In this document: positions 1-6,860 of the stretch, piece after piece
How the letters are laid out: every line of letters starts with the position of its first letter
Numbering within the stretch: the first letter of the stretch is position 1
Assembly: GCA_023419055.1 (NCBI GenBank)
Contig: JAEZYO010000385.1
Coordinates: forward strand, 1 to 11,686
Direction of reading: 5' to 3'
DNA length: 11,686 nt
Source: Pseudomonadota bacterium
GTDB lineage: Bacteria; Myxococcota; Polyangia; Polyangiales; Polyangiaceae
The notes under the pieces: model-generated
Database searches by the model: none
Seen by the model: only the letters and a program-made list of their open reading frames with translations
Told to the model about the DNA's origin: nothing
Position numbers and translations under genes: made by a program

Positions 1-852
1 CGCGTAAACGACGATCGCCACCTTGTCTTCAGGGCGCAGTTGCTGCGACAGCATGCCGAGCGCGTTCTTCAGGAGCGGCAGCTTGTCGGGCGACTCCATC
101 GAGCCCGAGACATCGAGCAAGAAGACCAGGTTTCGAGGCGGCGTCTTGTCCGCGGCCACGGGCTTACCCTTGATCCCGACGCGCACGAGCTGATGCGCCG
201 GATTCCACGGGCAGCTCGAGACCTCACTGTGAATCGCGACTGGAGCGTCGCCGGTAGGCGGCGCGTAGTCGTAGGAAAAGTAGTTGATCCACTCTTCCAC
301 GCGCACGGCGTCCGGCGGAGGCAGCGCGCCGTCAGTGAGGAAGCGTCGCGAGTTCGAGTACGAAGCGGTGTCCACGTCGACCGAGAACGTGGAGAGCGGC
401 TGCGCCTTCACGGCCAAGAATGGGTTCTGCTGAACGTGCCGGTAAGCTTCCGTATTGAATTCAGCTTCCTTTTTCTCCATCGAGGGCGCTGGAACGAGGG
501 CCTGCGGCGAAAGCAGGGGCGCGCCCGCCGGGGCCGCTCGCTTCGGCGCGAGGGCGCGGCCGCCCCCACCTTGCCCGACACCGCTCAGCCCAAGCCCACC
601 CGACGGTCCGGCCTTGGATTTCATGGCCTCTGCTCGTGCTGGCGGCGGTGCAGCGACGGAATCCGGCTCTTCACTGGGAGAAGCCGCGCTCGCCGCGGGC
701 GAGTCTGCGACGACGGGCGAAGCAATGGCTGGCTCAGCCTGGCTACGCGCGCCCTCGTAGCTGCGTGAGCACGCACCGAGAGCGACGACGATCAAGCAGG
801 CTCGAATACCGCGCGAAGCGCGTCCTACACGGGCAAAGGGGTTCTGCGACAT
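1..852 (-). CDS. YfbK-type von Willebrand factor A lipoprotein, 3' end beyond the window
   Basis: An open frame of 284 codons reads leftwards from ATG at 850-852 and leaves the window without a stop, so only the N-terminal part is present. Residues 1-28 form a lipoprotein signal: Arg-rich start, hydrophobic stretch LIVVAL and lipobox LGAC with Cys28, implying a membrane-anchored, periplasm-facing protein. Residues 29-125 are an Ala/Pro/Ser-rich linker containing a Gly run (GGLGLSGVGQGGGG, 85-98). Residues 132-240 match the conserved N-terminal domain of the YfbK family (FNTEAY, FSVDVDTASYSN, RVEEWINYF). The VWA domain begins near 241 with the metal-ion-dependent adhesion motif DVSGSM at 247-252 (Asp247, Ser249, Ser251). 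The C-terminal domain usual for the family would lie outside. Start chosen for GGAGG 7 nt upstream and the intact signal peptide. Family assignment is firm; the biological role of YfbK-like proteins is poorly known. Confidence 0.93.
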   Translation of the reverse strand, partial: MSQNPFARVGRASRGIRACLIVVALGACSRSYEGARSQAEPAIASPVVADSPAASAASPSEEPDSVAAPPPARAEAMKSKAGPSGGLGLSGVGQGGGGRALAPKRAAPAGAPLLSPQALVPAPSMEKKEAEFNTEAYRHVQQNPFLAVKAQPLSTFSVDVDTASYSNSRRFLTDGALPPPDAVRVEEWINYFSYDYAPPTGDAPVAIHSEVSSCPWNPAHQLVRVGIKGKPVAADKTPPRNLVFLLDVSGSMESPDKLPLLKNALGMLSQQLRPEDKVAIVVYA

Positions 853-854
853 GG

Positions 855-870
855 CGTTTCCTCCGAAACG
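855..870 (-). promoter_or_regulatory. RBS hairpin of the VWA gene
   Basis: Read on the minus strand, CGTTTC-GGAG-GAAACG is a perfect 6-bp stem with a GGAG tetraloop, ending 2 nt before the ATG at 852. The Shine-Dalgarno core GGAGG is thus displayed in the loop and first stem base. The pairing is seen directly; any effect on translation is inference. Confidence 0.5.
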
Positions 871-972
871 AGACCCCTGGTTCGACGCTTACAGTCGCCG
901 AAAGTTCTTAGGCGCTCGATTTCCGGAAGTGCCCGGTAGGAGACGGTGAGACAAAGCTGGTAGCCTGACCCC
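871..972. promoter_or_regulatory. Divergent intergenic region between the VWA gene and the envelope operon
   Basis: The 120-bp gap 853-972 must hold both divergent promoters. I could not pick out a convincing sigma-70 or sigma-54 promoter pair. TAGCCT at 961-966 weakly resembles a -10 box so close to the GTG at 973 that a leaderless transcript is conceivable, but no matching -35 is visible. There is no good Shine-Dalgarno before 973. The region has no ORF with coding character. Confidence 0.4.
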
Positions 973-3027
973 GTGCATTCTTGGGCGTCCCGAGCGGCGC
1001 TGGTAGCGACGGCGATGGGCTCCGGCCTGGCCTTGCTTGCCATAGCCACGGGCGATCCTCCTCTCCTACCCGCAGTCGGGGTCGCCTCGCTCGTGGGCCT
1101 GCTCATCGGAGCACCTCTCGGCTCCGTTCAAGGTGGGCTCGCCGGTCGCTCGAACCGACTTCCAAAGCTGATCTGGCTCGCCCTCGGCGCGGTTTGGGGC
1201 GAATACCTCGCCAGCGAGATCGGCCTGTTCGCTCGAGTCGAACAGCGACCATTGCGATTGGTCCTGGTAGGGCTAGGAGCGGGCGTTGGCGGTGCTCTTT
1301 CGTTCGGTACGTTGCTCGCCGTCGTTCAACCTCTCGGTGAACGCGCGCCGCTGTTCTCGAAGCCTCGCGCGCGCGCCCTCTTCGTGGGCGCTTCGTTGAT
1401 CGCCGGCCTTGCCCTCGCGACCTACGAGACTTCGGCTTGGTGGCTCCGTTCCTATCCCGGGCTCCGCCTCGGCCTCGTGAGCGCATCATGGCTCTTGCTG
1501 TGCTCGGCGCTCGTCTTCTCGCTCGAGCTCTTGCCCCGAAAGGCACGCAACGGCGCGGCGCTCGGTTGGTTCGCGCTCTCGGTGCCGGGACTAGCGCTGA
1601 CGTTCACGGCCCCGCCGGACGAGATCGCGCGGCTCTCCGGCGCGCCACAGCTCGAGCACCTCGTCCGCCTCGTTCGCACGGTCACGGACGTGGATCGCGA
1701 CGGCTTCTCGAATGTACTTGCGGGTGGAGACTGCGCCGCCTTCGATTCGAGCGTGAACCCGAACGCGCGCGAAGTCCCGGACAACGGGATCGACGACAAC
1801 TGCCGCTATGGAGACGCCAAGCGCGCGCCGGTGCTAGAACCTGCGGCGGAGGCCGCCCAAGCAGCGCCGACGGTCAACCTGTTGCTCGTGACCATCGACT
1901 CCTTGCGGCCCGACCACACGAGCGCCTACGGCTATCATCGAGACACGACGCCTCGCCTCGCTGCGCTCGCTCGACAGGGCCTCGTCTTCGAGAACGCGTA
2001 CTCGCCGGGCGGCTGGACCTGCATCGCGGTGCCTTCGCTCTTCTCCGGCCTGTGGCCGAGGAAGATCACCACGCAGACGTTCGCGCTCAGCAAACAGCTG
2101 ACCCTCCTCGAGCTGCCCTGGGAGCCCAAGATCCCGGCGAACGACACGTTCGGAGTGATGCTCACCTTACCCGATGACAGGCCGCGTTGGATGCTCCACC
2201 GAGCCTTACGGGCACGCGGCTTCCGGACAGCCGCTGCCTACGGGATGCCGGTAGCGCACATCGCCGCTTCGCTGGGAGAAGGGTGGGACGCAAGCGGCCG
2301 CGTCCCTTCGCGCGAGGCGAAGGATTCGGAAATCGTCGACATTGCGCTCCAGCAGCTCACGCAGCTCGGCGCCGCTCCGTTCTTCCTCTGGGTGCATCTC
2401 TTCAGCCCGCACGAGCCGCAGACCGACCATTCGGGCTCGCCTCACTTCGGCTCGACTCTCGTCGATCGCTACGATCACGAGGTGGCGGCCGCCGATCGCG
2501 AGCTCGGCCGGCTCGTTGACGCTGTCGACGCGATGAAGGATCGGCCTACCGCCGTCGTGGTCGCGGGCGATCACGGCGAAGCCTTCGAGTGGGGCTTCCA
2601 ATTCCACGGCAACGATCTCTTCGAAGAGGGGATTCGGATCCCGCTGATCGTGAGGGCGCCAGGAATGTCATCCAGGAGAGTGGCCCTTCCCGCGAGCCTC
2701 GTGGACGTCGCGCCCACGCTGCTGGCCGTGACGGGTTCATCGATTCCTCTCGGCCTCGACGGCAGTGATCTCACGCGCCTCGATCGCGAGCGCGCAGTCG
2801 TCTCGGACCTCTGGCGACTCGACCGAAACGGAAAGCCGTACCTCGATCAAGTCGTCGCGAGCGACTCTGCGTTTCATCTGACGCTCGACCGGCTCACCCA
2901 AGAGACGTCGCTCAGCCGCGCGAGGGATCCCGGGCGTCCGCCGAAGAAGCTCCCGCTCTCGCTCACTCCAGCCCGCTTGAAGGACGCGCTCGGCGCGTAC
3001 CTCGAGTACAGCGAAGGGGGGCCGTGA
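973..3027 (+). CDS. Membrane-anchored sulfatase/phosphotransferase-superfamily enzyme with MopE-like motif
   Basis: Predicted 684-residue protein of the alkaline phosphatase/sulfatase superfamily. Residues about 5-212 hold six or seven hydrophobic segments. Residues 239-277 carry a MopE-like motif: DVDRDG, then DC at 253-254, NPNARE, and DNGIDDNC ending at Cys277. The catalytic domain starts at 301: LLLVTIDSLRPD with metal-ligand candidates Asp309 and Asp314; GGWTCIAVPSLFSG with Thr349 at the nucleophile position; HLFSPHEP; AGDHGEAF with Asp533 and His534; and FHGN with His545. There is no CxPxR or SxPxR formylglycine motif, so a hydrolytic sulfatase is unlikely. The TM-plus-catalytic layout and Thr nucleophile recall LtaS/EptA-type phosphotransferases, so transfer of a phospho-group outside the cytoplasmic membrane is a reasonable inference; the substrate is unknown. 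Start: an in-frame TAG at 961 makes GTG 973 the earliest; ATG 1015 is an alternative. First gene of the coupled operon. Confidence 0.88.
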   Translation: MHSWASRAALVATAMGSGLALLAIATGDPPLLPAVGVASLVGLLIGAPLGSVQGGLAGRSNRLPKLIWLALGAVWGEYLASEIGLFARVEQRPLRLVLVGLGAGVGGALSFGTLLAVVQPLGERAPLFSKPRARALFVGASLIAGLALATYETSAWWLRSYPGLRLGLVSASWLLLCSALVFSLELLPRKARNGAALGWFALSVPGLALTFTAPPDEIARLSGAPQLEHLVRLVRTVTDVDRDGFSNVLAGGDCAAFDSSVNPNAREVPDNGIDDNCRYGDAKRAPVLEPAAEAAQAAPTVNLLLVTIDSLRPDHTSAYGYHRDTTPRLAALARQGLVFENAYSPGGWTCIAVPSLFSGLWPRKITTQTFALSKQLTLLELPWEPKIPANDTFGVMLTLPDDRPRWMLHRALRARGFRTAAAYGMPVAHIAASLGEGWDASGRVPSREAKDSEIVDIALQQLTQLGAAPFFLWVHLFSPHEPQTDHSGSPHFGSTLVDRYDHEVAAADRELGRLVDAVDAMKDRPTAVVVAGDHGEAFEWGFQFHGNDLFEEGIRIPLIVRAPGMSSRRVALPASLVDVAPTLLAVTGSSIPLGLDGSDLTRLDRERAVVSDLWRLDRNGKPYLDQVVASDSAFHLTLDRLTQETSLSRARDPGRPPKKLPLSLTPARLKDALGAYLEYSEGGP
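3014..3021 (+). promoter_or_regulatory. Ribosome binding site for the gene at 3024
   Basis: AAGGGGGG ends 2 nt before the GTG at 3024 and supports that start. The start codon shares GTGA with the stop of the preceding gene, so translational coupling is likely. Confidence 0.5.
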
Positions 3028-4694
3028 CTCGGCTTCCCGCGCTAGCCGCGCTCGCCGCGCGCTCGTCGCGCCACGTCGGCTCCTGGATCTGGTTGTGGAG
3101 TGCCGTCGCCATGGTGCTGAGCGCCAGCCTATCGCTCGGACCCCTGGAGGGGGTACCCCACGTTCAAGACGAGGTCGTGTACGACTTTCAGGCGCGTTTG
3201 CTCTCGCAGGGTAGGCTCTGGGAGAGCGAACGCGCACCGAGAGCCGCGCACCACTACGAGTTCGTGATCAACGCCGACGGCAAGCGGTTCGGCGTTTTCC
3301 CGAATGGCTGGCCCGCGGTGCTCGCGCTGGGCAAGCTCGTCCGCGGCGACTTTCTCGTCGCTCCTCTGTTGCTCGCCGGGTGTGTGCTGATGGGCTCGCG
3401 CCTCGCGCTGCACATCGGTGGCCGTCGGGCAGCGTTCCTGGCGGCGCCGCTGCTCGCGCTCTGCCCAGCGCTCGTGCTCCAGGGCGCGTCGCGCCTGTCG
3501 CACACGCTGTGTAGCGCGCTCGTCCTCGCGATCACGTTCGTCATTTTCACGCAAGAACCATCTCGACGCTCGAGCCTCGTGGTCGGAGCAGCGCTCGGAT
3601 GGCTGATTCTGACGCGTCCTCTCGACGCCGTGGTAGTTTCGATCGTTTTTGGCGTCGTCTTGCTGCGGAGAGGCGTGCTCCGCGAGTTCTCGTTCGCTCT
3701 GTTTCCGGTGGGGCTCGCCCTGGTCCTTTTCGGAGTTCAGAACGCGTTATTGACGGGGGATCCGCTGCTCTTTCCCCAAACGTTGTGGTTCGGTCGCAAC
3801 GAACCCGCCACCGTCGGCGCAGGCTGGCGGTACACCGCCGAATGCAACCAGCTCGGTTTCGGGCCAGGCCACGGCTGTTTTCCGATCAAGGGAGAGGTCG
3901 ATCATAGCCTGAGGCGCGCTGCCGACTTCTCGGCGCTCAACCTGCAGCTCGTGGGTCGCCTTTGGTTCGGCTTCTGGCCCCTCGGTTTGTTCGCGTTCGT
4001 ACCGCTGCTCCACGCATCGCTACGCGGGTTCGCTGCGGTCGCCCTGAGCGTCTGGCTCGCGCTTCTCGTCGGTTACTCGACTTACTGGTACCACGGAGCC
4101 TGCTTCGGGCCGCGCTTCTACCACTCTGCGTGCGCGCTCTCGATCGTCTGCCTCGCGCTCGGCCTTGCCGAGCTCACGCGTCGCCTGCGCGCACCGGCGC
4201 TCATCGGCCTGATACCGCTCTTCGCCTACCTCGAACGCTTCAACCAACTCTTGCCCGAGCTCCGCGGCTACTGGGGCGTCGACGGACGTCTGCAGGGCAT
4301 CGAGCAACGCTGGGATCGGGGGCCAGCTCTGTTCCTCGTCGCGTACGGCGGCGGACGGGCGCGGGTTTGGCACTCGCTACCGAACACCGCCGAGGGCATG
4401 CTCCCGTACGTGGCGACCTTGCGGCGCGGCATGTGGGTCGAACGTTCGACGAAGGCGATACGATTCGCGGAGTATCAGCCGGCGCTGCAGGAGGAGCTCG
4501 TGCGGCGTGCGGAAGGTCGCCGAGTGTACCTCTTGGTCATGCACGATTCGCGACGCGAGGACTACATCGTGCCGCTCGAAAAGCTGCCGCCCCCAGGCGA
4601 ACAGGTCAGCACGTTGAAGGTGCCTCAGGAGCTTCCGTTCTACTCCGAGCCTTTCGAGGGCCGGGAACCCGTCCAGGCGTACTATGCGAATTAG
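3024..4694 (+). CDS. GT-C type membrane glycosyltransferase, ArnT/PMT-like
   Basis: Predicted 556-residue polytopic membrane protein. A first TM segment at about 21-41 is followed by a periplasmic loop with PHVQDEVVY, where Asp49-Glu50 match the acidic catalytic/metal motif after TM1 in GT-C enzymes of the PMT/ArnT type. About nine further hydrophobic segments follow (roughly 110-420), with family-like stretches RLSHTL, LTRPLDA and GACFGPRFYH. The last 130 or so residues are hydrophilic and probably face the periplasm. Enzymes of this fold use polyprenyl-phosphate sugars and glycosylate lipids or proteins on the outer face of the cytoplasmic membrane; donor and acceptor cannot be read here. 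The GTG start overlaps the upstream stop by 4 nt (GTGA), and the 3' end overlaps the next gene by 11 nt. The fold class is confident, the substrate unknown. Confidence 0.82.
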   Translation: MTRLPALAALAARSSRHVGSWIWLWSAVAMVLSASLSLGPLEGVPHVQDEVVYDFQARLLSQGRLWESERAPRAAHHYEFVINADGKRFGVFPNGWPAVLALGKLVRGDFLVAPLLLAGCVLMGSRLALHIGGRRAAFLAAPLLALCPALVLQGASRLSHTLCSALVLAITFVIFTQEPSRRSSLVVGAALGWLILTRPLDAVVVSIVFGVVLLRRGVLREFSFALFPVGLALVLFGVQNALLTGDPLLFPQTLWFGRNEPATVGAGWRYTAECNQLGFGPGHGCFPIKGEVDHSLRRAADFSALNLQLVGRLWFGFWPLGLFAFVPLLHASLRGFAAVALSVWLALLVGYSTYWYHGACFGPRFYHSACALSIVCLALGLAELTRRLRAPALIGLIPLFAYLERFNQLLPELRGYWGVDGRLQGIEQRWDRGPALFLVAYGGGRARVWHSLPNTAEGMLPYVATLRRGMWVERSTKAIRFAEYQPALQEELVRRAEGRRVYLLVMHDSRREDYIVPLEKLPPPGEQVSTLKVPQELPFYSEPFEGREPVQAYYAN

Positions 4695-6261
4695 CGAACG
4701 CCTGCTGCTGCTCTCGGTCCAGCTCGCCGCGCTCGGGGTCGTGGTAGGAGCCGATTTTCCTCCGAGCGGCTTTCCCCTCGACGACGCCTGGATCCATGCG
4801 CTCGCGGCCCGCACCTTCGTAGAGAGCGGAACGCTCGGCATCGTGCCAGGGCTCCACGGGGCAGGCGCCACCAGTCTGCTCTGGGCACTCGTCCTCTCGA
4901 TCGGCAGCGCGTTGCACGCCTATCCTCCGGTCTTCGCGCTCGTCGTCAACGGCGCGCTCTACCTCCTCACGGGACAGCTGTTGTTGAGCTTGTTCCGTGA
5001 CGAGTCGCTCGGCTGCTCTCATCGCCTGATCTCGGCCGCGGCGTTCACGCTCGCCCCGAACTTCGTCTGGTTCGTCGTCAGCGGCATGGAGGCGACGCTC
5101 ACGGCGATGCTCTCGGTCGCCGCCATCTCTACCTGGTTTTCCTCGAACGCGAAACGACGCCCATGGAGCGGCGTGGCGCTCGGAGCTCTCGCGCTCACGC
5201 GACCGGAAGGGGTCGCGCTGCTTCCCCTGCTCGCCGTGCTGCGCCGCCCCCGCTCGCGCCGTGAGGCGCTCGAGCTTGCCCTGGTACCGACGCTCGCCGT
5301 GGCGGCTCAATGCGCGATCTCTCTGGCGAAGACGGGACACTTGACGCCGGCCACGCTCGAGGGCCGGCGCTGGATGTGGCTAGCCCCCCTCGAAGGAATG
5401 ACCCCGCTCACGCGGGCCTTGGTGCTCTTGGACGAGTGGGTCGATCGCCTCGCACGCTTCACGCTCGGCCTGGGCGAGCCCTACGGTATCTGGGTCCTTT
5501 TCGGCTTCGCCGCCTGGGGCGGTGTATCGATTCTGAAACGCCCGGGAAGCCGGGCGCTCGCTGCTTGGGCTTTCACCCACGTCGCCATCTATGCCGTCAT
5601 CCTCCCGACCTTCGGTCATGGCGGTCGCTACCAACCGCTCGTTCCTGCCCTCGCGATCTGGCTTGCCGCCGAGGGCGCTTGGGCGTTCGGAGCCGATCTG
5701 CGAAGCTTGGTCGCCTTTCCTCGGCTGAGACGAGCGGCGGCGCTCGCCACCGCGCTGCCTCTCGCCGCGATCGCCTTGCTCGGCCCCCTGCGGCTCCTCG
5801 TCTCCTGGAAGGATGCTCAGCGCGTGGCGGTGAAGCACGTCACCGATACCGAGCTCGGCATGGCGCGAGCGCTCGCTGGTCTGCCGAAAGACGCGATCGT
5901 CGCGAGCTTCGACATTGGTGGTATCGGCTACTTCTCGGGCCGCCCCATCCTCGAGATAGGCGGGCTCTCGAAGAGCGACATCGTTCCGTACATGTGGTCC
6001 GGCAAGGTAGGTGACTACCTCTTGGCGCATCGCGCAGACTACGTCGTCATCCCAATTGGGCTCGGAGGAGAGAAGGCGCAAGAACCCTGGAACTTCGGCT
6101 ACCGCCTCGGGCTCTTTCAGGACCCGCGCTTCGCGCTCGAGCCTCTCCTGACGCTCGAGTCACCCCTCGAGATGTGGCGCACCGGATTGCTCTTCACGAT
6201 GCACTGCGCGCCCCGCCAAACGCTCTACCGCATCCAGCCGAGAGCCGAGGAGCGACCGTGA
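4684..6261 (+). CDS. Second GT-C type membrane glycosyltransferase
   Basis: Predicted 525-residue polytopic membrane protein. TM1 (about 7-23) is followed by GFPLDDAWIH, with Asp33-Asp34, Trp36 and His38 as the GT-C type acidic motif, and then GAGATSLLWAL, the loop typical of this family of predicted sugar transferases. Several hydrophobic segments run to about residue 385. A C-terminal soluble part contains FDIGGIGYFSGRPILEIGGL and ADYVVIPIG, which recur in the same family. It is clearly different from the preceding gene in sequence, so the two are not a recent tandem duplication. The role inferred is transfer of a lipid-carried sugar at the periplasmic face. ATG 4684 lies 11 nt inside the upstream gene, without a strong Shine-Dalgarno, so translation is probably coupled. 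The stop overlaps the next GTG by 4 nt. Confidence 0.82.
   Translation: MRISERLLLLSVQLAALGVVVGADFPPSGFPLDDAWIHALAARTFVESGTLGIVPGLHGAGATSLLWALVLSIGSALHAYPPVFALVVNGALYLLTGQLLLSLFRDESLGCSHRLISAAAFTLAPNFVWFVVSGMEATLTAMLSVAAISTWFSSNAKRRPWSGVALGALALTRPEGVALLPLLAVLRRPRSRREALELALVPTLAVAAQCAISLAKTGHLTPATLEGRRWMWLAPLEGMTPLTRALVLLDEWVDRLARFTLGLGEPYGIWVLFGFAAWGGVSILKRPGSRALAAWAFTHVAIYAVILPTFGHGGRYQPLVPALAIWLAAEGAWAFGADLRSLVAFPRLRRAAALATALPLAAIALLGPLRLLVSWKDAQRVAVKHVTDTELGMARALAGLPKDAIVASFDIGGIGYFSGRPILEIGGLSKSDIVPYMWSGKVGDYLLAHRADYVVIPIGLGGEKAQEPWNFGYRLGLFQDPRFALEPLLTLESPLEMWRTGLLFTMHCAPRQTLYRIQPRAEERP
6247..6252 (+). promoter_or_regulatory. Ribosome binding site deciding the start at 6258
   Basis: GAGGAG lies 5 nt before GTG 6258, which shares GTGA with the upstream stop. 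This favours 6258 over the in-frame ATG at 6174, which would add 28 residues without a binding site and lie 88 nt inside the preceding gene. Confidence 0.65.
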
Positions 6262-6860
6262 GGACCTCGCTCGGTCTGCTCGCTGCCGGGGCCCTTCTGA
6301 TCGCGTTCGGTTTCGTCGAACGAGACAATCCCGAGCTGCCACTCCCTCTCCGGCAGCGCCTGAACGGCGAGCTCCAAGAGCTCCGCACGAAAGGGCACGC
6401 AGCCGAACTACTCGTCACCTCCGGCCACGCGGAAGAGCTGTCCGAAAAGGCTCGCGCTCGTGCCCTGCAGACTCACGAGACCGTCATCGCCATCTCTGCG
6501 GATTGGGTCGCCTTCGTCCCCTCGGCGAAGGACAGTGAGGTGGCCGCCCCGAAGGTCTGGTCCGAGATGGCTCAGCGCATCGCGTGGCCATACCTCCGAA
6601 ACGACGACGTTGGAGGTGCTGCCACCGCCGTCGTGCGGGCGTACTCGATCAATTTGATCTCGCGCGGGCTCTACCCGGCGGCCCCGCCGTTACCGCCGAT
6701 CTTCTTGCCGGACGTGACGCGTTCCGAGACCCGCTCGATCGACGTCCACGTGACGGGCTTGGGCATCGTCTTCATCGTCTTGGCGCTAGCGAGCTTCGTC
6801 GCTCGAAAGGCCCGCGAGCGACGAGCTCCCAGCTACCTCACCGAGCCCGACTTGCGCTGA
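6258..6860 (+). CDS. Hypothetical two-TM envelope protein, last gene of the operon
   Basis: A 200-residue protein I do not recognise. Residues 3-19 (TSLGLLAAGALLIAFGF) are an N-terminal membrane anchor or uncleaved signal; no lipobox is seen. Residues 20-160 are hydrophilic, charged at first (RQRLNGELQELRTKGHAAEL, possibly helical), then mixed with WVAFVP and WSEMAQRIAWPYL. A Pro-rich patch (YPAAPPLPPIFLP) precedes a C-terminal TM segment (about 167-182), followed by a basic tail (ARKARERR). The layout suggests a periplasmic domain held by two anchors, with a short cytoplasmic tail. GTG 6258 overlaps the preceding stop by 4 nt and has GAGGAG upstream, so it belongs to the operon and may be an accessory or complex partner of the enzymes. 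The stop lies 28 nt inside the converging regulator gene. No function is assigned. Confidence 0.75.
   Translation: MRTSLGLLAAGALLIAFGFVERDNPELPLPLRQRLNGELQELRTKGHAAELLVTSGHAEELSEKARARALQTHETVIAISADWVAFVPSAKDSEVAAPKVWSEMAQRIAWPYLRNDDVGGAATAVVRAYSINLISRGLYPAAPPLPPIFLPDVTRSETRSIDVHVTGLGIVFIVLALASFVARKARERRAPSYLTEPDLR

Noticed and set aside
40..768. 242-codon plus-strand frame at the left edge
   Set aside because: It is antisense to the VWA lipoprotein, which has coherent family motifs; the plus-strand translation has none.
973..3027. Annotation as a true formylglycine sulfatase
   Set aside because: The fold is right, but the CxPxR/SxPxR motif needed for formylglycine is absent.
6174..6257. Upstream ATG start for the last operon gene
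   Set aside because: It would lie 88 nt inside the preceding gene without a ribosome binding site, and it adds residues that spoil the N-terminal anchor. GTG 6258 has GAGGAG and a 4-nt overlap.
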